DNA of 64,000 nt, taken from NCBI RefSeq assembly GCF_900112675.1, contig NZ_FOMQ01000001.1, positions 248,001 to 312,000 on the forward strand. The letters are read 5' to 3'. Below are positions 11,069-23,200 of this stretch, one piece after another; positions within the stretch are counted from its first letter, which is position 1, and each line of letters begins with the position of its first letter. The DNA comes from Paracidovorax konjaci. GTDB lineage: Bacteria > Pseudomonadota > Gammaproteobacteria > Burkholderiales > Burkholderiaceae_C. The notes below the pieces were generated by a model that saw only the letters and a list, made by a program, of their open reading frames with translations, ran no database searches and was not told the DNA's origin. Both the position numbers and the translations under genes were made by a program.

Positions 11069-11167
11069 GCCTGCAGGGCATGTGGAGCGCCAGTATTCAG
11101 CTATGAAAAGAGTAGTATCGCGTCCGCGCGCCGCCTTCGACCTGGCGCGCCCGAGGAGAGGAAGCAC

Positions 11168-11734
11168 ATGAGCATCAAGAGCGATAAATGGATCCGCCGC
11201 ATGGCCGAGCAGCACGGGATGATCGAGCCGTTCGAGCCCGGCCAGATCCGCGAGAGCGATGGCCGCAAGATCATCAGCTACGGCACCAGCAGCTATGGCT
11301 ACGACATCCGCTGCGCGCCCGAATTCAAGGTGTTCACCAACATCCACAGCACGGTGGTGGACCCCAAGCATTTCGATGAGAAAAGTTTCGTCGACTTCCA
11401 CGGCGACAGCTGCATCATTCCGCCCAACAGCTTCGCGCTGGCACGCACGGTGGAATATTTCCGGATCCCGCGCAACGTGCTCACCATCTGTCTGGGCAAG
11501 AGCACCTATGCACGCTGCGGCATCATCGTGAACGTCACGCCGTTCGAGCCCGAATGGGAGGGCTATGTGACGCTCGAATTCAGCAACACCACGCCCCTGC
11601 CGGCGCGGATCTACGCGGGCGAGGGATGTGCCCAGGTGCTGTTCTTCGAGAGCGACGAAGTCTGCGACGTGAGTTACAAGGACCGCGGCGGTAAATACCA
11701 GGGCCAGGTCGGCGTAACGCTGCCCAAGGCCTGA
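11168..11734 (+). CDS. dcd: dCTP deaminase
   Basis: Protein of 188 residues, standard length. It deaminates dCTP to dUTP, supplying dUMP for thymidylate synthesis in the cytosol. Recognisable parts are [12 protein letters not shown] near residue 40, the active-site region [11 protein letters not shown], the catalytic-Glu segment [13 protein letters not shown], and the C-terminal [12 protein letters not shown] good RBS (GAGGAGAGGAA) lies 6-10 bases ahead of the ATG. It is 99 bp from guaD and may be separately transcribed. Assignment is secure. Confidence 0.96.
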   Translation: MSIKSDKWIRRMAEQHGMIEPFEPGQIRESDGRKIISYGTSSYGYDIRCAPEFKVFTNIHSTVVDPKHFDEKSFVDFHGDSCIIPPNSFALARTVEYFRIPRNVLTICLGKSTYARCGIIVNVTPFEPEWEGYVTLEFSNTTPLPARIYAGEGCAQVLFFESDEVCDVSYKDRGGKYQGQVGVTLPKA

Positions 11735-11851
11735 GCGGAGGGCAGGAGCGCGCTGCGACTGGAGCGTGTCCTACAAGCGGGCGGCGTTTTTCTCCGATGC
11801 GGGCACGGTAGCGCAGGCCTAGCATCCCTGCCATGGACTGCCGTTGCATGC

Positions 11852-11867
11852 TGTGATGTTTGTCACA
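11852..11867. promoter_or_regulatory. CRP-like palindrome TGTGA-N6-TCACA
   Basis: The bases match the Escherichia coli CRP consensus half-sites exactly, with spacer TGTTTG, and the symmetry extends one base to CTGTGA/TCACAC on the right side. It ends 44 bp before the ATG of the small gene at 11912, a reasonable position for an activator site. Whether this lineage uses a CRP of that specificity is not shown. Confidence 0.45.
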
Positions 11868-11911
11868 CAGCCCCGGCAGACTGATCGCAGTACCGCTTCG
11901 AGGACGCCGCC

Positions 11912-12259
11912 ATGCTTGCCCCATCCCTGTCACATTCCGCTATCGCCACCGGCGCTCCGGTGGGTCTGACTTCCGAGCGGCCGGGCGCCTCGGCCCGCTA
12001 CTCCCAATGCCTTTCCGGCTCCCGTGGACCACGCTACTGGCCCGCGCAGACCCTGGATGCCTTTCTCCTTCAGATGGCGGCCCGAGGGCACTGCATCAGC
12101 GCCGCCATGATGCTGGGCGATCGCCGCTACGCCCTGGAGCAGATCGAGCATGCCCGAGGCCTGCAGGGCGAGACGCTGCGGGCCTTGGTCCAGGAGCTTT
12201 CCGAATATTTTCAGGATACCGAGCCTGCAGTCGCCGGACTGCATTGGTGCCACCGTTGA
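11912..12259 (+). CDS. Small protein of unknown function
   Basis: Protein of 115 residues that I do not recognise. It has a low-complexity N-terminal half (SLSHSAIATGAPVG) and a predicted helical C-terminal half around CISAAMMLGDRRYALEQIEH, ending GLHWCHR. It has two or three Cys and no signal peptide or membrane segment that I can see. Support for being a gene: RBS GAGGA 7-8 bases ahead of the ATG, a perfect CRP-like site upstream, and typical third-position GC. It could be transcribed with the next small gene, 74 bp downstream. No function is proposed. Confidence 0.55.
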   Translation: MLAPSLSHSAIATGAPVGLTSERPGASARYSQCLSGSRGPRYWPAQTLDAFLLQMAARGHCISAAMMLGDRRYALEQIEHARGLQGETLRALVQELSEYFQDTEPAVAGLHWCHR

Positions 12260-12333
12260 ACCGCGGCGCCAGGGTCCGGCGATGCCTGTTCGGGGCGTCG
12301 GCCCTGGCAGCGTCTTGTCCAGGAGCGTCATAC

Positions 12334-12621
12334 ATGTCCAACCCCACCATCGACTTTTCGTCATCCCGGATGCATGAGGATGCGCCCGCGCGCCCCGTTG
12401 CCCGGCCGGGCTTTCTTGCCCTGGGCGCGGTCGTGATCGCGTTCCAGGTGGCTGTCATGGCCTGGGTGCTGGAGGACCACGTCCAGCACGCGGCGCAGCA
12501 GCAGGCCTCCTGGGTGGCGAGGGGCATGCAGCCGCCGGGCGGCGCGCAGACCACCTCCGGAGTGCCGACGGTCCAGGCGGATTCCGGCATGCCGGGCCAG
12601 TCGCTGGTAGTGCTCCGCTGA
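12334..12621 (+). CDS. Small single-pass membrane protein, unknown
   Basis: Protein of 95 residues with one transmembrane segment at about 30-48 (FLALGAVVIAFQVAVMAWV), a polar N-terminus and a Gln/Gly/Pro-rich tail likely outside the inner membrane. A clear AGGAG lies about 8 bases before the ATG at 12334, which decides the start; longer in-frame readings are not protein-like. I recognise no family. It lies between the unknown gene at 11912 and the YpfJ-like peptidase gene, all on the same strand. Confidence 0.6.
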   Translation: MSNPTIDFSSSRMHEDAPARPVARPGFLALGAVVIAFQVAVMAWVLEDHVQHAAQQQASWVARGMQPPGGAQTTSGVPTVQADSGMPGQSLVVLR

Positions 12622-12681
12622 GCGGGACGTTCCGGGATTACCATCCGGCCTTCAGGATGAACCGCTGCTGAGGTACGCACG

Positions 12682-13563
12682 ATGAGATGGGACGGCAATC
12701 GCGAATCGGACAACGTCGAGGACCGGCGCGATGAAGGCAGTGGGGGGGGCATGCCCATCTTCGGCGGGCGCAGCATCGGCATCGGCACCATCGTCATTGC
12801 GCTCATCGGTGGGTGGGTGTTCGGCATCAATCCGATCACGCTGCTGGGCCTGCTGAGCGGCGGTGGCGCACCTGCCCATGTCCAGACGCAACAGGCGCCT
12901 GCGCACCGCCCTCCTGCGGACGACACCATGGCCCGTTTCGTCTCTACCGTGCTGGCCGATACCGAAGATGTCTGGGCCGAGGTGTTCCGCCAGGGCGGAG
13001 GCACCTATCAGAACCCACGCCTCGTGCTGTTCCGCGGCTCCACGCCCACGGCCTGTGGCACGGGGCAGGCGGCGATGGGCCCCTTCTACTGCCCGGCCGA
13101 CCGCAAGGTCTACATCGACCTGGGCTTCTACGAAACCCTGAAGACCCGGCTCGGGGCCCCGGGCGACTTTGCGCAGGCCTACGTCATCGCGCATGAAGTG
13201 GGCCACCATGTGCAGAACCTCATGGGCATCAGCGGCCGCGTGGACCAGATGCGGGGCCGGGTGAGCCAGGTCGAAACCAACCACCTCTCGGTCCGTCTTG
13301 AATTGCAGGCCGATTGCTTCGCCGGCGTGTGGGCGCACCATGCCCAGAACGCGCGGCAGATTCTGGAGCAGGGCGACGTGGAAGAAGCCATGAACGCGGC
13401 GGCGAAGATCGGCGACGACGCCTTGCAGCGTGCTTCCGGTGGCGCCGTGGTGCCCGACAGCTTCACCCACGGCACCAGCGCGCAACGCCAGCGGTGGTTC
13501 CATACCGGGTTGCAGACGGGCAGCGTGAAGGCTTGCGACACCTTCTCCAGCCGCAATCTTTGA
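12682..13563 (+). CDS. YpfJ-like neutral zinc metallopeptidase
   Basis: Protein of 293 residues. After a charged N-terminus and one transmembrane helix (about residues 33-55, IGIGTIVIALIGGWVFGI) comes the predicted peptidase domain with zinc motif HEVGHHVQ and downstream ELQADCFAG, the third-ligand region. The family (YpfJ/putative neutral zinc metallopeptidase) is widely conserved but poorly characterised; members are inner-membrane anchored. The C-terminus carries the conserved FTHGTSAQRQRWF segment. All key residues are present. A stem-loop repeat follows 13 bp after the stop. Confidence 0.88.
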   Translation: MRWDGNRESDNVEDRRDEGSGGGMPIFGGRSIGIGTIVIALIGGWVFGINPITLLGLLSGGGAPAHVQTQQAPAHRPPADDTMARFVSTVLADTEDVWAEVFRQGGGTYQNPRLVLFRGSTPTACGTGQAAMGPFYCPADRKVYIDLGFYETLKTRLGAPGDFAQAYVIAHEVGHHVQNLMGISGRVDQMRGRVSQVETNHLSVRLELQADCFAGVWAHHAQNARQILEQGDVEEAMNAAAKIGDDALQRASGGAVVPDSFTHGTSAQRQRWFHTGLQTGSVKACDTFSSRNL

Positions 13564-13575
13564 TTTTCCGGTTGG

Positions 13576-13640
13576 AATTGCTATGTTTTTAATAGCATAA
13601 AAAGACCTGGCGGCGGCGGCATGGGGCTGAAAATAGCCCC
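13576..13640 (+). repeat. Dispersed stem-loop repeat, copy A
   Basis: TTGCTAT-N7-ATAGCAT stem-loop (13578-13598) followed at the same distance as in other copies by GGCGGCATGG. The central TTCAATGGATAC seen in copies B and C is not conserved here. A second hairpin GGGGCT/AGCCCC (13623-13640) closes the tail. Lies between the peptidase gene and the rhlE-type gene, in the 5-prime region of the latter. Confidence 0.7.
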
Positions 13641-13673
13641 ACGGGAGGGCTGGTGCGACAATAACGGCCTCAA

Positions 13674-15167
<1,494 letters not shown>

Positions 15168-15210
15168 CGGGGTGGTGCCGGGCCCTGGGTCCCCCGGGGT
15201 GCCGGCCTGA

Positions 15211-16053
15211 TCAGCCCGGCGCCTGGGCCTGATCGCACTGCACGCTGAGATGCTCGCGCTCGGCCAGTGTGGCGCCGAAGCGCACGGCACTGAGGCAGCC
15301 ACCCCAAACGCACCCCGTATCGAGCGCCAGCAGATCGGGCCGGTTCATCCATCCCAGCGTGGACCAGTGGCCGAACGCGATCAGCGTTCCTTGTGTGCGG
15401 CGGCCCGGTGCATCGAACCACGGTACGAGGTTTTCCGGCGCTGTCTCGGCGCTTTCGCTGCTTTCGAAATCCATGCGTCCGTCGGGCGTGCAGAACCGAA
15501 GCCGGGTCAACGCGTTCACGATGGCCCGCCAGCGGTCCATTCCCGAAAGATCGCCGCTCCAGCGGTCGGGCTGGTTTCCGTACATCGCCTGCATGAACTC
15601 CGCCAACCCCGGCCCTTGCAGCTGTGCGTGCACCTCGGCAGCATGGAGAAGCACGTCTTCCGCAGTCCAGGAAGGCATAACGCCTGCATGCACCATCAGA
15701 AGCCGTTCTCCGCCGTGGCGGTGCTCCCGGGCGAGCGGCTGCTGCCTCAGCCATTCCAGCATCGCGTCCCGGTCGGCTGCTTCCAGCACGCTCTGGATCG
15801 TGTCGCGCCGGGAGGGCTTGCGGGCACCTAGCGATGCCGCCAGAAGATGCAGGTCATGGTTGCCGAGCAGGCTCCGGACACTGTCGCCGGCCCGAGCGCA
15901 TCGCCGAAGTACCTGTGCGGATTCCGGCCCGCGATTCACGAGGTCGCCGAGGAGATAAACCGTATCCCGGCTTGGAGAAAACCCTATGGTGTCGAGCAGG
16001 CGCTGCAGTGCGCTGTCGCACCCCTGAATATCTCCAATGCAGTAGAGGGCCAT
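15211..16053 (-). CDS. apaH: Symmetrical bis(5'-nucleosyl)-tetraphosphatase
   Basis: Protein of 280 residues. It cleaves Ap4A to two ADP and also acts on NpnN caps of RNA. Calcineurin-like phosphoesterase motifs are intact: GDIQGC at residues 7-12, GDLVNRGP, GNHDLHL, and the C-terminal FGHWSTLG and LDTGCVWGG. The gene converges on the rhlE-type gene (43 bp between stops) and is divergent from the H-NS-family gene. Usual length, confident assignment. Confidence 0.95.
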   Translation of the reverse strand: MALYCIGDIQGCDSALQRLLDTIGFSPSRDTVYLLGDLVNRGPESAQVLRRCARAGDSVRSLLGNHDLHLLAASLGARKPSRRDTIQSVLEAADRDAMLEWLRQQPLAREHRHGGERLLMVHAGVMPSWTAEDVLLHAAEVHAQLQGPGLAEFMQAMYGNQPDRWSGDLSGMDRWRAIVNALTRLRFCTPDGRMDFESSESAETAPENLVPWFDAPGRRTQGTLIAFGHWSTLGWMNRPDLLALDTGCVWGGCLSAVRFGATLAEREHLSVQCDQAQAPG

Positions 16054-16238
16054 GGTCGTGTTGGGTTAATTGTGCAAGGCGCCATTGTGAAGGGGAAAGC
16101 CGGAGGCTTGCCGGATCTGCTATTGGAGGCAGGCGGGCTTCGAGAAGGGTGGGTTTTCAAAGTTCCGCATCCGCCATCCGGCAAGGCTTTTTCCAAATGG
16201 ATGAATCCGGAGTGGCGCACTTAATCGAAAATAGTTTC

Positions 16239-16244
16239 TATAAT
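16239..16244 (+). promoter_or_regulatory. -10 hexamer TATAAT of the H-NS-family gene
   Basis: A perfect TATAAT sits 33 bases before the ATG at 16278. No good -35 is seen at 17 bp. The local AT-rich patch (TCGAAAATAGTTTC) stands out and would suit H-NS autorepression, by inference. Confidence 0.55.
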
Positions 16245-16277
16245 GCGACCTCGTTTTCCACTTCCACTTCGACTGAC

Positions 16278-16568
16278 ATGACCACCAGCTACAAAGATCT
16301 GCTGAAACAGCGCGACCAACTCGAGCAGCAAATCAGCGAGGCCCGCCGCCGCGAACTGTCGGACGCGATCTCCCAGGTTCGCTCCCTTGTCACGGAGTAT
16401 GGCCTGAAGGCTGATGATGTATTCCCCTCCGGCCGTGCCCGCAGTGCCAGCGCCGGTACCAAAGTGGCGCCCAAATATCGCAATCCGGCCACTGGCCAGA
16501 CCTGGACGGGCCGCGGCAAGGCGCCCAAATGGATCCAGAACGAAAATCGCGATCAATTCGCCATCTGA
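16278..16568 (+). CDS. H-NS family nucleoid protein
   Basis: Protein of 96 residues, standard for betaproteobacterial H-NS (BpH3/HvrA-like). The N-terminal coiled coil (KDLLKQRDQLEQQISEARRR) mediates dimerisation, and the C-terminal DNA-binding loop is KYRNPATGQTWTGRGKAPKW. It binds AT-rich, often horizontally acquired DNA and silences it. The start at 16278 is chosen because the coiled coil begins there and a TATAAT box lies upstream; longer in-frame readings run into ApaH antisense sequence. A terminator follows about 80 bp after the stop. Confidence 0.93.
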   Translation: MTTSYKDLLKQRDQLEQQISEARRRELSDAISQVRSLVTEYGLKADDVFPSGRARSASAGTKVAPKYRNPATGQTWTGRGKAPKWIQNENRDQFAI

Positions 16569-17186
16569 TATTCAGGCCTGTACCGGTTGTCGGCCAAGTG
16601 CTGCTGCCGACGGGCCCTGCCGTCCCCTGTGGACAGTGGTCGAATCATTGAAACCCGCCCATGGCGGGTTTCTGCTTTTCCGGGGTGCGTTTTTCAAGGC
16701 CCTCTCGGGCAGTGCCGGTTGGCGCTGATTGCAGGGCGAGAAGGGAGGCTTTCGAATCGTCCGGTTTTCCAGCACCCGGGTTATGGGCAAGCCGTTTAAT
16801 GGCCGAGCTGCCGTGGCGTGGAATGCGCCGATTCTTGGATGCGTGGGATAAGGGCACTGTGCCTGTGGCGGCATTTATCGCTTGCGTGCAAATGGCGCGT
16901 GCCTCGCGATTAACACAGTTCTGCCCCCTGTTATTGCAGGACGGAACGCCGGGCTGCCGATATCCAAACGATCTGCCATGCCGCCATGGCGGGCCACGAT
17001 GAACGGGCAGGGTTTCGCAGCCCGTGACCGAAAACCATTGAATTGCCGCGGTACCGAACTTCCCGCTGCCGCCGGCATCGCATGAAAAGCCTGCCGGGTG
17101 TCTTCCATTCATCGCCCCACGATTGCATCGAATTCCCGGACTGCCAGAATGGCAAGGTCGCCCCCAATTAAAAGGAGTAGTGCTAC
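16569..17186. other. 618-bp gap between the H-NS-family gene and acnA
   Basis: Holds the terminator at 16650-16679 and the acnA ribosome-binding site (AAAAGGAG, about 17171-17178). I find no convincing protein: the open frames on both strands are Arg/Pro/Ser-rich and lack an RBS. No tRNA signature (GGTTCGAATCC-like) is present. The last 350 bp may be a long acnA leader. Confidence 0.5.
16650..16679 (+). terminator. Rho-independent terminator after the H-NS-family gene
   Basis: GAAACCCGCC-CAT-GGCGGGTTTC is a strong GC-rich stem with a short loop, followed by TGCTTTT. It lies 81 bases beyond the stop codon of the H-NS-family gene. Confidence 0.75.
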
Positions 17187-20111
17187 ATGGCCTCGAAGTC
17201 CTCCGTGGTTTCCACCCACGCTTTCGCATCGACCCTCCAGACATTCACCACCGGATCGGGCAAAAGCGGCCAGTTCTATTCGCTGCCTGCATTGGCGCGG
17301 CAGTTTCCCGAGGTCGGGCGCCTGCCTGTGTCGATCCGCATCGTGCTGGAGTCGGTGCTCCGCAATTGCGATGGTCTGAAAGTGACGCCCGAGCATGTGG
17401 AGCAATTGGCGCGGTGGCAGCCGGTGGCCGACCGCAAGGACGAGATCCCCTTCGTCGTCTCGCGCGTGGTGCTGCAGGATTTCACGGGCGTGCCCTTGCT
17501 GGCCGATCTGGCCGCGATGCGCAGCGTGGCCCAGCGGCTGGGCAAGAAACCCAAGAAGATCGAACCGCTGGTGCCGGTCGATCTGGTGGTGGACCACTCG
17601 ATCATGGTCGACCACTACGGCAGCAAGAAGGCGCTCGACCTGAACATGAAGCTCGAATTCCAGCGCAACCGCGAGCGCTATGAATTCATGAAATGGGGCA
17701 TGCAGGCCTTCGACACGTTCGGCGTGGTGCCTCCGGGCTTCGGCATCGTGCACCAGGTGAACCTGGAGTACCTCGCGCGCGGGGTGCACAAGCGCGCCGA
17801 TGGCGTCTACTACCCCGACACGCTGGTCGGCACCGACAGCCACACCACCATGATCAACGGCATCGGTGTGGTCGCCTGGGGCGTGGGCGGTATCGAGGCC
17901 GAGGCGGCGATGCTGGGGCAGCCGGTGTATTTCCTCACGCCGGATGTGGTGGGCTTCGAGCTGACAGGCCAGTTGCGCGAAGGGGTGACCGCCACCGACC
18001 TGGTGCTGACCGTGACCGAGATATTGCGCCGCCACAAGGTGGTGGGCAAGTTCGTGGAGTTCTTCGGCGAGGGCACGCGCACGCTGTCCCTGCCGGACCG
18101 TGCCACGATCGGCAACATGGCGCCCGAGTACGGCGCGACGATGGGGTTCTTTCCCGTGGACGAGAAAACCATCGACTACTTCCAGGGCACGGGGCGCACC
18201 CGGACCGAGATCGAGGCGTTCGAGGCGTATTTCCGGGCCCAGGGGCTGTTCGGCGTGCCGCAGGCCGGGGACATCGATTATTCGCAGGTGGTGCGGCTCG
18301 ACCTCGGCGATGTGACGCCGAGCCTCGCCGGTCCCAAGCGGCCGCAGGACCGCATCGAACTCGGCAAGGTCAAGGAGCAGTTCACCGCGCTGTTCGCCAA
18401 GCCCGCGGGCGAGAACGGATTCAACCGCCCGGCCGAACTGCTGCACACGCGGCACCACATCCACCGCGGCGATGAGGGCGTCTGTGAAGACGTTCCCGAC
18501 GAGAAGGCGACGCCTGCGGGCGGCCCGCGCTTCCTCGTGGAGATGGAGCACAACAAGCCCCGGCTCGCGGTCAAGCACGCCGACCCGTCGATCCGGCTGC
18601 CGGCGAAGGGCTCCGATCCGACCATCGGCAATGGCGACGTGCTGATCGCCGCGATCACCAGTTGCACCAACACGTCCAACCCCAGCGTGCTGCTGGCCGC
18701 CGGCCTGCTGGCCAAGAAGGCGGTGGAGGCGGGCCTGAAGGTGCAGCCCCACATCAAGACATCGCTGGCGCCGGGTTCGCGCATCGTGACGCAGTACCTG
18801 ACCGAAACGGGCCTGCTGCCGTACCTGGAGAAGCTGGGCTTTGCCGTCGCGGGCTACGGCTGCACGACCTGCATCGGCAATGCGGGCGATCTGGCGCCCG
18901 AGATCAACGACGCCATCACCGGTAACGACCTGGTGTGCGCGGCGGTGCTGTCGGGCAACCGCAACTTCGAGGCGCGCATCCATCCCAACATCAAGGCCAA
19001 CTTCCTTGCGAGCCCGCCCCTGGTGGTGGCCTACGCGATCGCCGGCACGGTGCTGCGCGACCTGATGAGCGAGCCGGTGGGCAAGGGCCGCGGAGGCCGG
19101 CAGGTGTACCTGGGCGACATCTGGCCCAGCAGCGAAGAAGTGCACCAGCTCATGAAGCACGCGATGAACGGCAAGGCGTTCCGCGAGAACTACGGCAAGG
19201 TCAAGACGGATCCGGGCGCGCTGTGGGGAAAGATCCAGGGCGTGACTGGCGACACCTATAACTGGCCTGCCAGCACCTACATCGCCGAGCCACCGTTCTT
19301 TGCGAAATTTGCTATTGATTCTGTAGCAGAGAATTCAATGGAATCGGCGGCATCAGGGCAAAAAGGGTCGCAATCCGTGTTGGGGGCACGCATCATGGCC
19401 CTCTTCGGCGATTCCATCACCACCGACCACATCTCGCCGGCGGGTTCGATCAAGGAAACCTCGCCCGCGGGCCAATGGCTGCTGCAGCACGGTGTGATGA
19501 AGCAGGACTTCAACAGCTATGGCGCCCGCCGCGGCAACCACGACGTGATGATGCGCGGTACCTTCGCGAACGTGCGGATCAAGAACCTGATGATTCCACC
19601 CAAGGAGGACGGTTCGCGCGAGGAGGGCGGCCTGACGGTCTTCCAGAACGAGGGGTCTCACCACGGCACCAAGATGTACATCTTCGATGCGGCCATGCAG
19701 TACCTGGCGCACGGCACCCCCACGGTGATCTTCGCCGGGGAAGAGTACGGCACGGGTTCCAGCCGCGACTGGGCGGCCAAGGGCACGCAGTTGCTGGGCA
19801 TCAAGGCCGTGGTGGCGCGCAGCTTCGAGCGCATCCACCGCTCCAACCTGGTGGGCATGGGGGTGCTGCCGCTGCAGTTCCGCGGCGACGACTCCTGGGA
19901 ATCGCTGGGCCTGAAGGGGGATGAAACCATCGATGTGGTGCCCGATCCGGCGCTCGCGCCGCAAAGCGACGCGCAACTCGTGATCCGCCGCGCCGACGGC
20001 ACCCGCCAGGAAGTGACCGTGACCCTGCGCATCGACACCCCCATCGAGGTCGACTACTACCGCGCCGGCGGCATTCTTCCCTATGTGTTGCGCCAACTGC
20101 TGACTTCCTGA
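17187..20111 (+). CDS. acnA: Aconitate hydratase A
   Basis: Protein of 974 residues, longer than the 890-900 of Escherichia coli AcnA. It interconverts citrate and isocitrate in the TCA cycle via a 4Fe-4S cluster. Cluster ligands are Cys493 ([10 protein letters not shown]), Cys559 and Cys562 ([12 protein letters not shown]). Swivel-domain motifs [44 protein letters not shown] and [10 protein letters not shown] are intact. Two extra stretches stand out: one near residues 420-480, and one near 705-730 ([19 protein letters not shown]) whose DNA is a copy of the dispersed stem-loop repeat, in frame. RBS AAAAGGAG supports the start. No neighbouring TCA genes are present. Confidence 0.97.
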   Translation: MASKSSVVSTHAFASTLQTFTTGSGKSGQFYSLPALARQFPEVGRLPVSIRIVLESVLRNCDGLKVTPEHVEQLARWQPVADRKDEIPFVVSRVVLQDFTGVPLLADLAAMRSVAQRLGKKPKKIEPLVPVDLVVDHSIMVDHYGSKKALDLNMKLEFQRNRERYEFMKWGMQAFDTFGVVPPGFGIVHQVNLEYLARGVHKRADGVYYPDTLVGTDSHTTMINGIGVVAWGVGGIEAEAAMLGQPVYFLTPDVVGFELTGQLREGVTATDLVLTVTEILRRHKVVGKFVEFFGEGTRTLSLPDRATIGNMAPEYGATMGFFPVDEKTIDYFQGTGRTRTEIEAFEAYFRAQGLFGVPQAGDIDYSQVVRLDLGDVTPSLAGPKRPQDRIELGKVKEQFTALFAKPAGENGFNRPAELLHTRHHIHRGDEGVCEDVPDEKATPAGGPRFLVEMEHNKPRLAVKHADPSIRLPAKGSDPTIGNGDVLIAAITSCTNTSNPSVLLAAGLLAKKAVEAGLKVQPHIKTSLAPGSRIVTQYLTETGLLPYLEKLGFAVAGYGCTTCIGNAGDLAPEINDAITGNDLVCAAVLSGNRNFEARIHPNIKANFLASPPLVVAYAIAGTVLRDLMSEPVGKGRGGRQVYLGDIWPSSEEVHQLMKHAMNGKAFRENYGKVKTDPGALWGKIQGVTGDTYNWPASTYIAEPPFFAKFAIDSVAENSMESAASGQKGSQSVLGARIMALFGDSITTDHISPAGSIKETSPAGQWLLQHGVMKQDFNSYGARRGNHDVMMRGTFANVRIKNLMIPPKEDGSREEGGLTVFQNEGSHHGTKMYIFDAAMQYLAHGTPTVIFAGEEYGTGSSRDWAAKGTQLLGIKAVVARSFERIHRSNLVGMGVLPLQFRGDDSWESLGLKGDETIDVVPDPALAPQSDAQLVIRRADGTRQEVTVTLRIDTPIEVDYYRAGGILPYVLRQLLTS
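19308..19365 (+). repeat. Dispersed stem-loop repeat, copy D, inside acnA
   Basis: TTTGCTA and TGTAGCA mark the stem; GAATTCAATGGAATCGGCGG and CATC complete the tail, matching copies B and C base for base over most of its length. It is read in frame as [17 protein letters not shown] within aconitase, between the PPFF segment and [11 protein letters not shown]. The stem has decayed relative to other copies. Confidence 0.8.
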
Positions 20112-20225
20112 AAGGTGGTTCGAGCGGACGGACGGGCCACCGCCCGTGCGGCAGGGTCGATACACTTGTGACGATATGTTTACCGCGTAGCCCGTCACGA
20201 GCCTGCCCGCCCATACGACCACGCC

Positions 20226-23200
20226 ATGCGCCCGTCCCGCCTGCCAACCTTCGGCTCCTTCTGCCGAGCCCTCCTGTCTGAAACCCCGGCCGTCACCGCC
20301 ATGCTGGTGGTCGCGGGGATGGCGCTGCTGCTCGTTTCCATCGTGCAGTTGCTGGGGCCCGGGCTCAAGGGCCTCCATGGGCTGGAGCCGTTCCTGGACA
20401 TGGTGGCGGTGCTGATCGGGCTGCTGGCCGTTTCGGTGTCGCTGCACATGCTGGACGAAAGCGCGCAAGGTCGGGCCAATGTGCTGGTGCTGGGCCTGGC
20501 CACGGCGGCGGTGTGCAATTTCCTGCACGGCGTGCTGCAGCACGAGGTGATGGGCGTGGTGGAGAGAGACCGCATCCATGTCTCGGGGTATTTCGCGATG
20601 TGGGCCCGCGGAATCGAGGCCGCCACGCTGCTGCTCTTCGCGCTGCGTGCATCGTGGCGCGGCCCCGGGCGGGCGTGGGCCGTGGCGGCGGGCGGCGTGT
20701 CCCTGGCCATCGTCTGGACGGCCACCGCAGGCTGGCCCGAGCGCCTGTCGGCCGCATTCGGCAGCGCATTGCCCCAGGTGAGCGGCGCGGCGTCCGGTGC
20801 CGTGCTGGCGCTGTCGGCAGCCCTGCTCTACGGATTGCCGCCCCGCAAGGGCGAGGCGCCGCTCGGCCATGGCCGCCGGCACACCATGGCAGCCGCGGCC
20901 GCGTCCATGGCGGCGGGCCGGTTCGTCCTGCTCGTGCCGCCGGACCCGTCGGCATGGATCGATACGCTGTCGCATGCCTTCCACGTGCTGGGCTATGCGC
21001 TGCTGTTCCAGGCGGTGTTCGTGGCCGGCATCCGCCTGCCGTTCGCGCGTGTGCGCGAAGCGGAATCGCGGCTGCGGGAGAGCGAGCTGCGGCTCCAGCT
21101 GCTGGGGCGCAACCTGCCCGACAGCGTGCTCTACCAGGTGGTGCGCGAGCGCGACGGCCGGCGCCGCTTCGTGCACATGGGCGAAGCGCTGGAGCGGCTG
21201 GTCGGGCTGCGCGCCGCCGAGGTGATGGAGGACGCAGGCCGCCTGTTCGCGCAGATGGAACCGGAGGACCGCGACGCCAGTGCCGCAGCCGACGAGGCCT
21301 CCTACCGCACCATGGGCGTGAGCGAGTCGGTGGTGCGCATGCGGCGCACGGACGGGCAGCAGCGCTGGATGCGCCTGAGTTCGTCGCCGCGGCCCCTGGG
21401 CGACGGCAGCGGGCGCGTGATCTGGGACGGCGTGCTCACCGACGTCACCGAGGCGCGCGAAGCGCAGGACCTGAGCCGGGCGCACGAGATCCAGCTCGCC
21501 AGCCTGCTGGGCCGCATGCCGGGCGGGGTCTCGCGGCTCGACCATGACCTGCGCATTCTCTACGTCAATCCTTCGCAGGCGCAGTGGCTGTACCGCACGG
21601 CGCAGGAACTCGAAGGCCAGTTGCTCACCGACGTGCTGCCCGCCGAGCTGATCCATTCCCTGCGCCCGCAGGTGCTGCGCGCGCTACAGGGCCACACGGT
21701 GGTGTTCGAGTACCGCACGCCGGGCAGCCGGTCCGGCCCGCTCTTCTTCCACACCACCATCGTGCCCGAGACGGGCCCCGACGGCCGGGTGGCCGCCGTG
21801 GTGGTGTTCGCGTTCGACCTCACCGAGCAAAAGCGCCTGGCCCTCGAATTGGCGCAGCAGCGTTCGCGGCTGGCGAGCCTCGTGAACGCCATCCCGGACG
21901 TGGTGTTCCTCAAGGACGCGAACGGCCGCTACCTGTCGTGCAACCCGGTGTTCGAGCGCTTCGTAGGCCGCCGCGAGCGCGAGATCATCGGCCTCAGCGA
22001 TGAAGAACTGCTGCCGCCGATCGAGGCCGCGCGCGTGCGCCAGCTCGATGAGCGCGCCATGGCCGCCTGGCAGCCGCTCGTGTACGAAGAAACGCTCACC
22101 TTCGCGGAAGACGGCTACGCGGGTTATTTCGAAACCATCAAGACGCCCATCCGCGATCTGCACGGCCACGTGACCGGGCTGCTCAGCGTGTGCCGCGACA
22201 TCACGGACCGCAAGAAGGCCGAACAGCAGATCGAGCTGCTGGCGTTCTTCGATGCGCTCACGGGCCTGCCCAACCGGCGCCTGCTGCTGGACCGCCTGCA
22301 GCGTGCGAGCGCGGCCTGCCAGCGCAACCACCAGCTGGGCGCGCTGCTCTTCATCGATCTGGACAACTTCAAGGACCTGAACGACACGCTGGGCCACGAC
22401 ATGGGCGACCGGCTGCTCGTGCTCGTGGCCCAGCGCCTGCAGGAGTGCGTGCGCAGCTCCGACACCGTGGCGCGCTTCGGCGGCGACGAGTTCGTGGTCA
22501 TGCTGGAGAGCCTGGACGGCGACGTGGCGCAGGCCGCGCTGCAGGCCGAACAGGTGGCCGAGAAACTGCTCGCGCAGCTCAACCAGCCGTTCCCGATGGG
22601 CGCGCAGGAGCACTACAGCACGCCCAGCATCGGCATCACGCTGTTCGGCGACCAGCGGCGCAGCGTGGACGAACTGCTCAAGCGCGCCGACCTCGCCATG
22701 TACCAGGCCAAGGCGGCCGGGCGCAACACGCAGCGTTTCTTCGATCCGGACATGCAGGCCCAGGTGACGGCGCGCTCGCAGCTCGAAGCCGACCTGCGCC
22801 AGGGCATCGCCCGGCAGGAGCTCACGGTGCATTTCCAGCCCATCGTGGACGGCAGCACGCGCCTGTGCGGCGCCGAGGCGCTGGTGCGGTGGCGGCATCC
22901 CGAAAAGGGCACCATCAGCCCGGCGGATTTCATCCCGCTGGCCGAAGAGACGGGCCTCATCCTGCCGCTGGGACGCCAGGTGCTGCAGATCGCCTGCGAG
23001 CAGCTCGTGCGCTGGGCGGCGCACCCCGCCAGCTCCGCGCTCACCGTGGCGGTGAACGTGAGCGCGCGGCAATTCCGCCAGCCCGACTTCGTCACCGAGG
23101 TGCTGGAGACGCTGGTGCGCACGGGGGCGAATCCGCAGCGGCTCAAGCTCGAACTCACCGAAAGCCTGCTGCTGGGCGATGTGGAGGACACCATCGCCCG

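Noticed and set aside
11095-11118. TTCAGCTATGAAAAGAGTAGTA ahead of dcd looks like a sixth copy of the stem-loop repeat.
   Set aside because: Only a weak partial stem remains and the TTCAATGGATAC and GGCGGCAT tail is absent, so I do not count it.
16645-17244. A 199-codon minus-strand frame in the gap before acnA.
   Set aside because: No RBS, Arg/Ser/Pro-rich, overlaps the acnA start and a terminator; no resemblance to any protein.
17109-19160. A 683-codon minus-strand frame opposite acnA.
   Set aside because: Antisense shadow; acnA on the plus strand has all aconitase motifs.
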